From Stigmatella erecta (GTDB lineage: Bacteria > Myxococcota > Myxococcia > Myxococcales > Myxococcaceae), in assembly GCF_900111745.1 (NCBI RefSeq), contig NZ_FOIJ01000002.1, forward strand, positions 496,001-560,000: DNA of 64,000 nt, given 5' to 3'. The notes below the pieces were generated by a model that saw only the letters and a program-made list of their open reading frames with translations, was not told the DNA's origin and ran no database searches. Shown in pieces: positions 9,525 through 19,037 of this stretch. The first letter of the stretch is position 1. Each line of letters opens with the position of its first letter. The translations under genes and the position numbers were made by a program.

Positions 9525-10283
9525 CTACGGCGCTCGCTTCCCGGGTCCGGCCCCGGCGCCCTCCCGGAAGGCCCCCCCGCGCTCAGGGGTCTCCGACTCA
9601 TCTTGTTTTACAGGTTGAACCAGTAAAAACCGTGTTTCACCCGCCTGTGAGAGCACCTCGGCCAGGCCGAAGCGCCGCTCGGCCGGCAGCCCCACGAGGG
9701 TGACCCAGGCGCCCTGGCGCCCGGGGGCGACGCAATAGAGAAGCGTGCCGGGCATCAGGCCGGCGGCGGAGCGGACCGGGCCCTCGCAGTTCTCGCGCAC
9801 CTGGAGGGTGTAGGCCGGCACGGGCTCCCCCCGAACGAGGTAGGGGGGCGCGCCCAGGTCCTTCAGCAGGGCGCCGAGGACGCGGGGATCCGCGGGAACG
9901 TTCCCGGCGGTGGCCTGCGCCTGGGCCTGCCCCGCGAAGTGCTGCAAGGCGAGGCTCGCCATGTCCCAGGAGCCCAGGGGCACCCGGCGCTCGGCGCTGA
10001 CCAGGTCCACGAACAGCGCGCCCACCAGGACCAGCGGCAGCAGCCGGTAGCCCTTGTAGTCCTCGCCCCGGCGGCGCAGCAGGCCCCACACCGCCCCACC
10101 CAGCGCTCCGGCGGCCACGGCCAGCACCACCCCGGGCAGCACGAGGGAGGGCAGCTGGGAGAAGGCGGCGGTCTCCGCGCTGCGGGCGCGCAGGGCATCG
10201 GCCAGGTCCCCGCCATAGAGCCAGGCCAGCAGCACCAGCGCGGCCCCATTGGCCAGGAGCGTCTTGCGCGACGGGCCCTTCAT
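9525..10283 (-). CDS. Membrane protein of unknown function, last gene of an ABC-transporter operon
   Basis: The start is the ATG at 10283 inside ATGA, which overlaps the stop of the upstream permease, so the pair is probably translationally coupled. The 252-residue protein has hydrophobic helices at about 11-27, 46-68 and 82-96. An extracytoplasmic C-terminal half of about 150 residues carries two cysteines (in RENCEG and LLYCVA) that could form a disulfide. No family is recognised. Its place after an ATPase and a permease suggests a role with a LolCDE/MacB-like transporter, but this is context only. Confidence 0.75.
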   Translation of the reverse strand: MKGPSRKTLLANGAALVLLAWLYGGDLADALRARSAETAAFSQLPSLVLPGVVLAVAAGALGGAVWGLLRRRGEDYKGYRLLPLVLVGALFVDLVSAERRVPLGSWDMASLALQHFAGQAQAQATAGNVPADPRVLGALLKDLGAPPYLVRGEPVPAYTLQVRENCEGPVRSAAGLMPGTLLYCVAPGRQGAWVTLVGLPAERRFGLAEVLSQAGETRFLLVQPVKQDESETPERGGAFREGAGAGPGKRAP

Positions 10284-11560
10284 CCGGCGAGGGTTCGGGC
10301 CGGGTCGGTGGCGGCGGCGCGGCGGCTGGGAAAGTAGGCGCCCGCGAGCGCCGCCACGAGCCCCAGCAGCACCCCTCCGAGCCCCACGGGCCACGGGAAG
10401 GCGAAGAAGCTGTCGGGCTTGAAGGGGAAGTTGGGCAGGGCCCCGGCGGCGAACCGGTCCACCGCCAGCGCGAGCGCCATGGCCACCGCCGTGCCCACGG
10501 CGCCCCCGGTGAGCCCCAGCACGCAGGCCTCCGCCAGGACGATGTTGCGCACATCCGCGCGCGAGGCGCCCACCGCCTGCATGACGCCGATCTCCCGCGC
10601 CCGGGCGCGCACGGAGGCGGACAGGGCGTGGGCGATGTTCACCGCGGCCAGCACGCAGATGAGGATGGACAGCAGCGCGAGCGCGGAGGTGGTGAGCGCC
10701 ACGGCCGCGCCGGCGTTCTCGGCCATCCGCCGCTCCTGGTCGTCGATCTCCAGGCCCATCTCCTTCACCGCGTCCATGAGGACGGGCACGTGCGAGGGGT
10801 CCTTGGCCACCAGCGTTACGGCGCTGAAGGTCTCCGCGTCCACGCCCGCGGCGCGGTTGAGGCGGATGGCGGTGTCCAGGGGGATGGTGATGCCGGCCAG
10901 CAGGGCCCGGTCCGAGGCCCCCACCACCTGGGCCTGCACGGGAAAGGTGGGGCCCGGCGCGGCCTGGGCCACGTACGAACGGTTGAACTCCACCGGAAAG
11001 CCGAAGCCCAGCAGCATCTGCGCGGAGAGCTGGGGCAGCTTGCGCGCCGGGGCGAACGTCTTGTTGTAGATCTCCAGGAGCCGCGAGGAGATGACCACGG
11101 GGATGGGCTGGTCCGGCGGCATGTCTTTGAAGGTCCCCAGCTTCACGTCGGCCTGGACGAAGTCCGGCTCCACGCCCACCGCCAGCACCTCCATGCCCAT
11201 GCGCAGCCGGGAGCCGAAGAAGGCACCCTCGTAGCGGCTGACGGCGGGCACGCGCACGTTCATCTTCCGGTAGACGCGCTCCACGCCGTCCAGCGCGCTC
11301 AGGCGCTCCACCGCCGCCGCGTCCAGCTTGCCGCCGCCCAGCAGCGAGCCGAGCGACACCGCCGGGGGCACCACATCCACCAGCCGGGCATCCGAGGGGA
11401 ACACCTTCTCGCGGATGACGCGGCCCACGCCCAGCCCCAGGCCCACGAAGAAGACGAGGGCCCCCACGCCCATGGCCACCCCGAACGCGGAGAAGAAGGC
11501 CCCCCGGCGCTCGCGGGCCAGGCTCAGCCGGACCAGCCGGGTCAGCGCCGGGAGCCTCAC
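10280..11560 (-). CDS. ABC transporter permease, MacB/LolC-FtsX type
   Basis: This 426-residue protein shows the FtsX/MacB layout: an N-terminal transmembrane helix at about 22-45, a large extracytoplasmic domain (about 45-270), and three clustered helices near 285-310, 335-360 and 385-415. A conserved ARAREIGVMQAVGASR segment follows the second helix, as in this superfamily. The GTG start at 11560 overlaps the stop of the ATPase gene by 4 bp. The family works as a mechanotransmission transporter for lipoproteins, macrolides or envelope signals. The substrate cannot be deduced. Confidence 0.92.
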   Translation of the reverse strand: MRLPALTRLVRLSLARERRGAFFSAFGVAMGVGALVFFVGLGLGVGRVIREKVFPSDARLVDVVPPAVSLGSLLGGGKLDAAAVERLSALDGVERVYRKMNVRVPAVSRYEGAFFGSRLRMGMEVLAVGVEPDFVQADVKLGTFKDMPPDQPIPVVISSRLLEIYNKTFAPARKLPQLSAQMLLGFGFPVEFNRSYVAQAAPGPTFPVQAQVVGASDRALLAGITIPLDTAIRLNRAAGVDAETFSAVTLVAKDPSHVPVLMDAVKEMGLEIDDQERRMAENAGAAVALTTSALALLSILICVLAAVNIAHALSASVRARAREIGVMQAVGASRADVRNIVLAEACVLGLTGGAVGTAVAMALALAVDRFAAGALPNFPFKPDSFFAFPWPVGLGGVLLGLVAALAGAYFPSRRAAATDPARTLAG

Positions 11561-12258
11561 GGGGCACCTCCCACGGACGGGCGCTCCGCGGTGGACTCCT
11601 CGACGAGCTTGCCCTCCTTCAGGCGCACCACCCGGCGCGCCGCCTCGCGCATCCGCTCCTCGTGGGTGACGGCCAGCACGGTGAGCCCGTCGCGGTGAAG
11701 ATCCTGGAAGAGCTGGATGACGCCGTCGCCGGTGGCCGCGTCGAGGTTGCCGGTGGGCTCATCGCACAGGAGCACCTTCGGCCCGGTGAAGAGCGCCCGG
11801 GCAATCGCCACGCGCTGCCGCTCCCCGCCCGACAGGCGCACCGGCTCGCGGTTCTTCTTGGCCAGGAGCCCCACGCGGTCCAGCAGGAACTCGGCGCGCT
11901 TGCGGCCCTCGGCCGTCACGGCCCCGAAGTGCGAGGGCAGGAGCACGTTCTCCACCGCGGACAGGTTGGGGATGAGGTGGAAGGACTGGAAGACGAAGCC
12001 CACGTGGAGGTTGCGGAAGCGCGCCAGCTGGCGGTCCTTCAGCCCGCGCAGCTTCACCCCGGCCACCTCCACCTCGCCCGTGTAGTGCACGTCCAGCCCG
12101 CCCAGCAGGTGCAGCAGCGTGGACTTGCCGCTGCCCGAGGAGCCCACCACGGCGACGAAATCTCCGGCGGCCACCTCCAGCGACAGGCCATCGAGCACCT
12201 TCACCCGCGAGCCGTCCCCGTCCACGTACTCCTTGACGATGTCCCGCGCGCGAATCAC
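11557..12258 (-). CDS. ABC transporter ATP-binding protein, LolD/MacB type
   Basis: The 233-residue ATPase has Walker A GSSGSGKST (about 40-48), a Q-loop in FVFQSFHL, the LSGGERQRVAIARAL signature and Walker B VLLCDEPTGNLD. This is the sequence style of the LolD/FtsE/MacB group. The GTG start at 12258 overlaps the stop of the upstream lipoprotein gene and its own stop overlaps the permease start, each by GTGA, so subunit synthesis is probably coupled. It powers the permease encoded at 10280-11560. Confidence 0.96.
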   Translation of the reverse strand: MIRARDIVKEYVDGDGSRVKVLDGLSLEVAAGDFVAVVGSSGSGKSTLLHLLGGLDVHYTGEVEVAGVKLRGLKDRQLARFRNLHVGFVFQSFHLIPNLSAVENVLLPSHFGAVTAEGRKRAEFLLDRVGLLAKKNREPVRLSGGERQRVAIARALFTGPKVLLCDEPTGNLDAATGDGVIQLFQDLHRDGLTVLAVTHEERMREAARRVVRLKEGKLVEESTAERPSVGGAP

Positions 12259-13892
12259 GGGGCCTCGCCGGAAGGCGCCGGAGGGGGCGTCAGCTGGAGC
12301 GACAGCTGGGCCTGAAGCGCCTTGTCCTTGCGCGACAGGCCGAACGTCACCGCGCGCAAGTCATCGGTGGCCTCCAGCCACCGCAGCGCCGTGGCGCGGA
12401 TGGCGAAGCCGCCGACGCCCCAGGCCGAGGAGGGCAGGTTCTTGATCGCCTCGGACATCTTGCGCAGGTCCAGCACCACGCCGAGCACGGGCTCCTTCAC
12501 CGCGTCCTCGAGCTCCTCCGCCACGGGACTCTTCCCGGGCGAGCCCGCCAGGGCCGTGAGCGCCGCCTCCAGCCGGGCCCGCGGCGCCGCGAGCACCAGC
12601 TTGCCGCCCACCTCCGCGAAGTGCGCCCCCTCCCCCGCCCGGTACGACGTCAGGTAGGCGCGCCGGCCCCCCACGTCCTCGGGGGCCACCTGGGCCCCGA
12701 AGCTGTCCGCCATCCCGGGCACCTTGTCCAGCGTGGCGCGGGCCTTGGCCGCATCCTTCGCCTCGCCCACCGACACCAGGTGCACGAAGCGGAAGGGGTT
12801 GGTGCGCCGAATGTCCAGGGAGGGCACGCCCCCGCCGAGCTGCGCCGTGGGCGCCAGGGCCACTCCTGCCACGAGCCCGCTCTGGAGGTTGTCCAGCAGC
12901 TCCGTCTTCGGGTCGAACCCGCTCTGCTGGAACGCGCGCGTGAGCCGGGGGCCCGCGAGGTACGGCCACACGGCGCCCAGCGTGGCGGGGTCCCCGCCAT
13001 AGCGCGCCACCAGGAAGCTGTCCGCGGGCAGATACCCGAGCAGCTCGGGCCCCTTCTGGGGCACGAACGGCGCCAGCGCCGCCTCCGTGTCGGGCCACGG
13101 CGCATCGGCGTGCACCGTCACCGACTTCTCCTCGATGCGGCCGGTGAGCGTCACCGCCTGCACCGTGCCCGCCGGGAGCAGCCCGGTACCGCCCGGGAAG
13201 TAGACGTGGAAGTCCGGGTCCTTCGGGAGGCGGGAGAGCGACGCGGCCAGCACGGGCTCCTCGGCCACGGACTTCTCCACGGGCAACGCGGCCAGCTCGG
13301 GCAGCCGGGCCACCGCGGCGCCCGGGGCCAGCAGCACGAAGTCCCCCACGAAGAGCAGCCCCAGCGCGGGCACCTCGGCGCCCTTGCGGCGGAAGGTGAC
13401 GAGGGTGCCGCCCGCCACCTTCTCCTCCTTGCGCTCGGAGGCCCCGAGCCGGTTGCGGGCCAGCGTGGCGAAGGTCTCCTCCAGCGTCTTCGCGTCCTTC
13501 ACGCCGAGCACGGTGAAGGCCTGGCCGCCGGCCAGGAACGCGGCCCCTGCCCCCTTGCCTGGAGCAATCCCCGCGGTCTCCATGGCCGTGCGGCTGCGCA
13601 GGTCCACCCCCACCTGCCGCATCACCGCGGAGACGAGCGCCTCGGCGGACTGGGCGTTCTGGAGCTGGGCGAGGAAGGAGGCGATCTTGAGGTTCTGAAA
13701 CCGGGCGAGCTTCTCCCCCAGCTCGCCGAGATCCTTCACGACGATGGCGGCCTGGGCATCCCGGGGAAGGTAGCGGCTGACGCTGGCCGCCTTGCCGGAG
13801 GGCCCCGCGGCGCCCTCGTCCTTTCCACAACGGGAGCAACCAGCGAGCGCGGCGAGCAGCAGGAGAAGCCAGGGAGAGGCGCGGCGGAACAT
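12255..13892 (-). CDS. Large lipoprotein of the DUF3352-like type, first gene of the ABC operon
   Basis: The 545-residue product has a lipoprotein signal ending in LAGC near residue 19, followed by CSRCG. The rest is a long soluble domain with alternating beta/alpha stretches such as YLPRDAQAAIVVKD, as in DUF3352 proteins of unknown function. It should be lipid-anchored in the periplasm. As first gene of an operon with a LolD-like ATPase and a MacB-like permease it may be a substrate or periplasmic partner of that transporter; this is inference from the tight coupling. Confidence 0.7.
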   Translation of the reverse strand: MFRRASPWLLLLLAALAGCSRCGKDEGAAGPSGKAASVSRYLPRDAQAAIVVKDLGELGEKLARFQNLKIASFLAQLQNAQSAEALVSAVMRQVGVDLRSRTAMETAGIAPGKGAGAAFLAGGQAFTVLGVKDAKTLEETFATLARNRLGASERKEEKVAGGTLVTFRRKGAEVPALGLLFVGDFVLLAPGAAVARLPELAALPVEKSVAEEPVLAASLSRLPKDPDFHVYFPGGTGLLPAGTVQAVTLTGRIEEKSVTVHADAPWPDTEAALAPFVPQKGPELLGYLPADSFLVARYGGDPATLGAVWPYLAGPRLTRAFQQSGFDPKTELLDNLQSGLVAGVALAPTAQLGGGVPSLDIRRTNPFRFVHLVSVGEAKDAAKARATLDKVPGMADSFGAQVAPEDVGGRRAYLTSYRAGEGAHFAEVGGKLVLAAPRARLEAALTALAGSPGKSPVAEELEDAVKEPVLGVVLDLRKMSEAIKNLPSSAWGVGGFAIRATALRWLEATDDLRAVTFGLSRKDKALQAQLSLQLTPPPAPSGEAP

Positions 13893-14009
13893 GGGGGCGG
13901 AGTGCAGACGGACGCGTGCCGAGAGTCAATTTCTTCCTGCGCAAGCGGTCGGGAGTGGACAGCGGCCCCCGGGGGTTGGGCAGGCCCGCCCCGTGCTATC
14001 CTGCGGCCC

Positions 14010-14228
14010 ATGAGCGACCCCACCGGAGGCTCCGAGTACGACTACGGCCGTTGCCCCTGCACGGGCCAATACGCTCAGCACCTCATCGAGGTGGAGCTGG
14101 CCGTGGCGCAGCGGACCGTGGTGCTCACGAACATTCCCCAGGGGGAGTGCGTCGTCTGCAGCTCGCAGGTCTACAAGATGCAAATCATGGAGCGGCTGGA
14201 GACGCTGATGCGCTCCGAGCAGAAGTAG
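14010..14228 (+). CDS. Small Cys-rich protein, possible zinc-binding
   Basis: An ATG at 14010 opens a 72-residue protein. It contains a CPC pair near residue 15 and a CVVC pair near 49, a spacing that could bind one zinc ion, with an amphipathic C-terminal helix (KMQIMERLETLMR). It resembles YgiT-type zinc-binding proteins only in general form, and no partner toxin gene is adjacent. It is divergent from the lipoprotein gene at 13892 and ends 10 bp before the convergent gene at 14238. Confidence 0.6.
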   Translation: MSDPTGGSEYDYGRCPCTGQYAQHLIEVELAVAQRTVVLTNIPQGECVVCSSQVYKMQIMERLETLMRSEQK

Positions 14229-14237
14229 GCCCGGCGC

Positions 14238-15056
14238 TCACCGCACCCGGGTGCCGTGCGGCAGGGGCCTGCCCACTTCCTCCTGGAAGTCCAGCAGGCG
14301 CTCCATCTCGCGCACCGTCTCGTCCGTGGCCTCCACCTCGGCGCTCACCACGTCGAGCTGCCGGTTCACCGTCTCCGGGTCTCGAATGGTGATGGACTGC
14401 TCGTGCGTCAGCCGCATCAGGTCCTCGATGCCCGCGAGCTGATGGCTCACCACCTCGCGGCTCTCCCCGGCCTGCTCGAAGCGCGACAGGCGCTTGCGCA
14501 GGATCTCCAGCCGCTTCTCCTTCACGTCCTTCAGCCGGGGGTTCGCCTCCTGGGCCACCTCGGCCTCCAGCTCGCGCAGCTCCTTCTCCAGCGGCTGGCG
14601 GTCGGCGCTGTTCAGGTAGGCGCGGTGGTGGTTGAGCGCGGACACCAGCCGCAGGAACGAGGTGAGCAGCGCGTCCAGCCGGGGCCCGCTGTCGGTGGAC
14701 AGCACGCGGCCTGCGGGCAGCCGGCGGTAGTTCTCGAGGATCTTCTCCTTGAGCCCCACGAGCGCCTGGTAGTGCTCGCGCTGGGAGGGCGCCAGCGCCG
14801 CGAGCAGCGTCTCCACTTCCTTGCGGCCCGCCTCCGGGGCCTCCTCGGCCGCGTGGTTGGCGCGGATGGCCCGCTGGAAGCGCTTCATGGACGGGACGAT
14901 GCCCAGGTAGAGCCCCTCCACGCCGAGCGCCACCAGCGCGGGCAGCGGCTCGCCCGTCATCAGCGCCGAGGCCCCCGCCGTGAGCAGGCCCACGAGGTTG
15001 GCGGGCAACAAGAAGGCGGCCTTGAGGTAGCTGGGAGAATCCGCCACGGCATGCAC
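14238..15056 (-). CDS. Membrane and coiled-coil protein of unknown function in the pspA operon
   Basis: The 272-residue protein has an N-terminal hydrophobic region with two likely membrane segments (about 12-33 and 38-55). The rest is long charged helices with heptad-like patterns (about 65-265), including a Glu-rich stretch near 155-185. It begins 19 bp after the substrate-binding-like gene and is the third gene of a run headed by pspA. No family is recognised; helix content and context suggest a membrane-associated scaffold. Confidence 0.7.
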   Translation of the reverse strand: MHAVADSPSYLKAAFLLPANLVGLLTAGASALMTGEPLPALVALGVEGLYLGIVPSMKRFQRAIRANHAAEEAPEAGRKEVETLLAALAPSQREHYQALVGLKEKILENYRRLPAGRVLSTDSGPRLDALLTSFLRLVSALNHHRAYLNSADRQPLEKELRELEAEVAQEANPRLKDVKEKRLEILRKRLSRFEQAGESREVVSHQLAGIEDLMRLTHEQSITIRDPETVNRQLDVVSAEVEATDETVREMERLLDFQEEVGRPLPHGTRVR

Positions 15057-15075
15057 TCCTGCCCGCGAAGGGGCG

Positions 15076-16263
15076 TCAGGGACCGCGGGCCTCCGAGACG
15101 TACTTCAACGCCCCCAGGTCCCGCGTGTCCTCCGCAGGGGGCGCCGGGGCGCGCTTGCGGAGCTTCTGAAAGAGCGCCGAGGCGCTCTGGAAGAGCTCGT
15201 CATAGGTGACGGGCGCCTCCCCGGAAAGACCGAAGAAGGAGCGATTGTCCGCCAGTGTCGCTGGCGGGGCCGAGCGGATCGCCTCCGTGGGGTCCCCCAG
15301 GTAGGGCGCCACGTCCCCCAGCAGCCGGGCCGCCTGGGCGGGGTCCTTCTGCACGGCCTGCCCGGCATCCAGGAGCCCGCGCAGCACCCGCCGCACCGCG
15401 TCCGGGTAGCGCGCGGCGAAGTCCCCGCGGGCCACCAGCACCGTGGCCAGCAGGTGGGGCGCATCGGCGGTGGTGGCCAGCACCGCGCCGCCCCGGTCCC
15501 GGGCCGCCAGCTCCACGTCGCCCCACAGCCCCACCACCGCGTCGGCCCGGCCCTCGCGCAGCGCGCGGCCCGCGTCCAGCGTGGAGGGCAGCTCCACCCA
15601 CGTCACATCCGACATCCGCAGGCCGATGCGCGACAGCAGCCACAGCGCGAAGTAGTGCGAGGCGCTCGCCGGATAGACGCCTAGGCGCTTGCCGCGCAGG
15701 GACGCCAGGTCCGGCACCCCCACCGCCGCGAGCGCCTCCTGCCCCCGGCTGCGGCCCACCAGCATCACCGTGCGGGGCGAGGCATCCCTCAGCGACGGAG
15801 TCCAATCCGCCAGCCGGTCCACGGAGAGCGCCGCCATGTCCACGCCCCCGTTCTCCGCGCCGATGGCCAGCGCATGCCGCAATTCCTCGTCCCGGGCGAA
15901 GAGCACCGCCCGGGCATCCAGCGCGTAGGCCGTCTTGAGCAGCCCCTGGGCCGCGCCCGGCGGGGCGCCCGGCGCATCCAGGGTGGTGGCCCCCCCGGTG
16001 GCGAGCAGCAGGGCGGCGGCCGAGCCCCGGGGGGAGAAGCCCACGAGCACGGGCCGCAGCGGCACCGAGGCCACATCCGCCACCGGGGCCGCCACCCCCG
16101 CGGGGAAGTCCCCGGGGGACAGGCGCACCGCCTCCTTGGCGGAGGGAAAGAAGCGCGCCTGGAGGCGGTTCAGGTAGCCCATCCGCGACGCGAGCGTGTA
16201 GCCCACGCCGGACACGCACAGGAGCAGAAACAGGAAGAGGCCGGGCCCGCGATGCAGCTTCAT
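15076..16263 (-). CDS. ABC-type substrate-binding protein (NMT1/SsuA-like) with N-terminal membrane anchor
   Basis: This 395-residue protein starts with an uncleaved-looking signal helix (about 8-27) and a linker. A periplasmic-binding-protein fold spans about 75-360, with typical elements such as [16 protein letters not shown], a WVELPS segment and [15 protein letters not shown]. Relatives bind nitrate, sulfonates, taurine or thiamine precursors. There is no adjacent permease or ATPase. It sits 27 bp downstream of pspA, which suggests a sensory or envelope-stress role rather than classical import. The ligand is unknown. Confidence 0.8.
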   Translation of the reverse strand: MKLHRGPGLFLFLLLCVSGVGYTLASRMGYLNRLQARFFPSAKEAVRLSPGDFPAGVAAPVADVASVPLRPVLVGFSPRGSAAALLLATGGATTLDAPGAPPGAAQGLLKTAYALDARAVLFARDEELRHALAIGAENGGVDMAALSVDRLADWTPSLRDASPRTVMLVGRSRGQEALAAVGVPDLASLRGKRLGVYPASASHYFALWLLSRIGLRMSDVTWVELPSTLDAGRALREGRADAVVGLWGDVELAARDRGGAVLATTADAPHLLATVLVARGDFAARYPDAVRRVLRGLLDAGQAVQKDPAQAARLLGDVAPYLGDPTEAIRSAPPATLADNRSFFGLSGEAPVTYDELFQSASALFQKLRKRAPAPPAEDTRDLGALKYVSEARGP

Positions 16264-16290
16264 GGCAATGGCCTCTACCCGGGGGGAGGG

Positions 16291-17025
16291 CTACTTCACC
16301 TCCACCTTCTTGCCGATGGTCTTCTCCTGCCCGCCGCCCACGTCGGACACGGGCGCGGGGCTGTCCAGGCCCATCTCCATCTTGAACTGCTTGACCAGCT
16401 CGTTGGCCTGGATCTTCTCGGCCTCTTCCTCGATGGACAGCGCCTGGTGGTCCACCGACTCGAGCGCCATCTGCATGCGCGCCTCGTTCACGGCGGCGCG
16501 CTCGTTCACCTTGGCGATCATCTCGTCGTGGGTGGAGTCGATGCCCGCGACGGTGAAGCTCTCCATGGTGTCGGCCACCTTGGACTGCCACTTGGCGCGG
16601 CGCGCGTCCCGGATGGCGGTCATCGCCTCCTGGGTCTTGCGCTCCTTCTCGCGCATGAACGTCTTCTTGAGGTTCAGCGCCTTCTCGTACGCCATCTTCG
16701 CGGTGTCGAGCTGGGCCTGGTTGCGCTCGAGCGCCTGCTTCTCCATCTGCAGGCGCGAGGCGTACTGGGCGGCCAGGTCATCGCGGCCCGCCTGGATGGC
16801 GGCCTTCACCTTGGCGGTCAGCTCGCGCACGTCCTGCTGGTACTTGGCGTTCTCCTTCTCCAGCAGCGTCACGTTCGCCCGCACCATGGCGATGGACTCG
16901 TTCATCTTCGGGACCTGGTCGTTCAGGTCCCGCACGTTCTGCTCGAGGATGAGTTCCGGATCCTCGATGGAGGAGACAAAGAAGCCCGCGAAACTACGCA
17001 TTGCTCTCTTGAACCGTTGCCACAT
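16291..17025 (-). CDS. pspA: PspA/IM30 (Vipp1) family envelope-stress protein
   Basis: From the ATG at 17025, preceded by GGAGGAGGT at a good distance, the product is 244 residues. An upstream ATG at 17082 would add 19 residues that are not family-like. The N-terminus ([12 protein letters not shown]) is the amphipathic helix that contacts membranes, and nearly the whole protein is charged helix with coiled-coil character, as in ESCRT-III-related PspA proteins. It should assemble on the inner face of the cytoplasmic membrane under proton-leak stress. No PspF-type regulator is next to it. Confidence 0.93.
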   Translation of the reverse strand: MWQRFKRAMRSFAGFFVSSIEDPELILEQNVRDLNDQVPKMNESIAMVRANVTLLEKENAKYQQDVRELTAKVKAAIQAGRDDLAAQYASRLQMEKQALERNQAQLDTAKMAYEKALNLKKTFMREKERKTQEAMTAIRDARRAKWQSKVADTMESFTVAGIDSTHDEMIAKVNERAAVNEARMQMALESVDHQALSIEEEAEKIQANELVKQFKMEMGLDSPAPVSDVGGGQEKTIGKKVEVK

Positions 17026-17222
17026 GGCGGCTGCTACCTCCTCCAAGGATTCCGTCGCTTTGACCTTACACGATCCCGGCAACGCGAAGCGCTATCCAAC
17101 GCCCTCGTTCTACGCATGCCGGACAGGAAGGATTGCCTCCCCTGCCCCTTTCCGCCCGGGTGCCCGGACGCGGGGGGGCCTGCCGTGTCAGACCTTGCCG
17201 TACATGGCGGGGAGCCCCCGGC

Positions 17223-18572
17223 TCAGGGGCTCACCTGCTCGACGATGCGGCTGGCATGCCTGCGGGCGTTGTCCGCGACCTCGGCGGGCTCCAGGGTGAG
17301 GAGCTTGCCGTCCTTGAGCACCGGGCGGCCGTCGATGATGACGTGGGAGACATCGGTGGAGCGGGCGGCGTGCACCAGCGCGCCCATCACGTCGCGGGGC
17401 ACCGGGGTGACGTGCAGGCCGCGCAGGTCCACCACGGTGACATCCGCGCGCTTGCCCACTTCCAGGGAGCCCACCTCGGCCTCCAGCCCCAGCGCCCGGG
17501 CGCCCTCCAGGGTGGCCATCTCCAGCACGCGCAGGGCGGGCATGCCCAGGGGCCCCACCCGCGGCTTGTGCAGCAGCGCCGCCAGGCGCATCTCCACGAA
17601 GAGATCCAGGTTGTTGTTGCACGGGGCACCATCGGCCCCCAGGCACACATGCACCCCCGCATCCATCAGCTCGGGCACCTTGGCGATGCCGGAGGCCAGC
17701 TTGAGGTTGGAGCTGGGGCAGTGGCACACCACGGTGCCCGTCTCGCGCAACAGCCGCTGCTCCTCCGCGGTCAGCCACACGCAGTGGGCCAGCGTCACGT
17801 GCGGCCCGGTGAGCCCCAGCGAGTGGAAGTAAGCCACGTTGTCCTGGCCCACGCGCTGGCGCACCACGTCGCACTCGGTGGCGTTCTCGCTGGCGTGCGT
17901 GTGCACGCGCACGCCCTTCTCCCGGGCCAGGTGCGCCACCTGCTTGAGCAGCGGCTCGGAGCAGGACAGCACGAAGCGGGGGGCGAAGGCGTAGCGCAGC
18001 CGGTCCCCGTGCGTGCCGTGCCAGCGCTCCAGCAGGGCCACGCTCTCGGAAATCGAGGCCTTCGTCGTCTCGCGCAGCCCCGCGGGCAGCCCCTGCCCCG
18101 CGTCCATCATCGCCTTGCCGCCGGTGAGCCGGAAGCCGCAGTCGCGGGCGGACTCGAACACGGCGTCGTAGTGGCGCACCGAGCCCATGTCGAGCGCCGC
18201 CGTGGCCCCCGACTGGATGAGCTCCGCGAACGTCAGGTCCGCCGAGGCCCGCATCGAGTCCGCGTCATGCGCCGCCTCGAAGGGCCAGATGCGCTCGCGA
18301 AGCCAGTCCAGCAGCTCCATCCCATCCGCGTGGTTGCGGAACAGCGTCTGGCACGCGTGGATGTGGCCGTGGATGAGGCCGGGCATCACCACCTGCCCCG
18401 TCACATCCAGGGTGCGCCGCGCCGCCCCTCCCACCTTCAACCCCCGGCCAATGCGGGCGATGCGGCCATCCTGGATGAATACGTCCGCCCCCACGAGCAC
18501 CTCGCGCTCGCGGTTCATCGTGACGACGGTGCCATTGGTGAGGAGCAGATCCACGTCGGCGGGCTTTACCAC
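17223..18572 (-). CDS. Amidohydrolase, nucleoside/nucleobase deaminase type (MtaD/SsnA-like)
   Basis: A GTG at 18572, just after the cytidine deaminase gene, gives 449 residues, normal for the MtaD/TrzA group; upstream starts lie inside cdd. The HxH metal motif is in [10 protein letters not shown] near 64-72, a second HTH in VHTHASEN near 227, and a C-terminal [10 protein letters not shown] supplies the metal-binding aspartate. Family members deaminate S-adenosylhomocysteine, methylthioadenosine, guanine or related compounds. As last gene of a run with cdd and punA it probably deaminates a purine nucleoside or base. The exact substrate is open. Confidence 0.88.
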   Translation of the reverse strand: MVKPADVDLLLTNGTVVTMNREREVLVGADVFIQDGRIARIGRGLKVGGAARRTLDVTGQVVMPGLIHGHIHACQTLFRNHADGMELLDWLRERIWPFEAAHDADSMRASADLTFAELIQSGATAALDMGSVRHYDAVFESARDCGFRLTGGKAMMDAGQGLPAGLRETTKASISESVALLERWHGTHGDRLRYAFAPRFVLSCSEPLLKQVAHLAREKGVRVHTHASENATECDVVRQRVGQDNVAYFHSLGLTGPHVTLAHCVWLTAEEQRLLRETGTVVCHCPSSNLKLASGIAKVPELMDAGVHVCLGADGAPCNNNLDLFVEMRLAALLHKPRVGPLGMPALRVLEMATLEGARALGLEAEVGSLEVGKRADVTVVDLRGLHVTPVPRDVMGALVHAARSTDVSHVIIDGRPVLKDGKLLTLEPAEVADNARRHASRIVEQVSP

Positions 18573-18586
18573 AGGGCCCGCCTGAC

Positions 18587-18991
18587 TCAGAGGAAGTCGC
18601 GCGTGAACGCGTACGGCAACAGCTCCCGGAGGCTGTAGCTCGCCTCCTGGTCCTGCAAAGTCCGGCTGCGGATGGGCAGCTCCGGCCCGGCGAACTCCGC
18701 CATCACCTGCCGGCACATGCCACACGGGGGGCACGGGGTGGGCGTGTCCACCACGATGGCCACCGCCACCGGCCGGGAGTGCCCCTGCGCCACCGCCGCC
18801 GCGAAGGCGTTGCGCTCGGCACACACCGTGAGTCCGTACGTGGCGTTCTCCACGTTACAGCCCGTCACCACCGAGCCGTCCGCGAAGAGGACGGCCGCCC
18901 CCACCGGGAAGCGCGAGTACGGCACATGGGCGCGCTCGCGCACCTTCGCCGCCTGCTGGAACAGCGACTCCCAGGGAATGTCCGTGGCCAT
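18587..18991 (-). CDS. cdd: Cytidine deaminase
   Basis: The 134-residue protein is full length for a homotetrameric cytidine deaminase. The zinc ligands C57 (in TVCAERNAF), C90 and C93 (in CPPCGMC) and the proton-shuttling E59 are present, as is the PYSRFPVGAA substrate loop. It converts cytidine and deoxycytidine to uridine and deoxyuridine, which the pyrimidine-nucleoside phosphorylase upstream in the same run can cleave. It lies 46 bp after the PilZ gene and 14 bp before the amidohydrolase. Confidence 0.97.
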   Translation of the reverse strand: MATDIPWESLFQQAAKVRERAHVPYSRFPVGAAVLFADGSVVTGCNVENATYGLTVCAERNAFAAAVAQGHSRPVAVAIVVDTPTPCPPCGMCRQVMAEFAGPELPIRSRTLQDQEASYSLRELLPYAFTRDFL

Positions 18992-19037
18992 GGGCCCTCC
19001 TTCAGGTTCAACGCTCCGGCGGGTTCAACGCTCCGGC

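Noticed and set aside
12621-14009. Upstream part of the plus-strand frame that ends in the 72-residue Cys-rich protein
   Set aside because: It runs antisense through the DUF3352-like lipoprotein gene. Only the part from ATG 14010 looks like protein.
14010-14228. Antitoxin of a YgiT/MqsA toxin-antitoxin pair
   Set aside because: The CxC/CxxC pattern is suggestive, but no MqsR-type toxin is adjacent and the protein lacks a helix-turn-helix.
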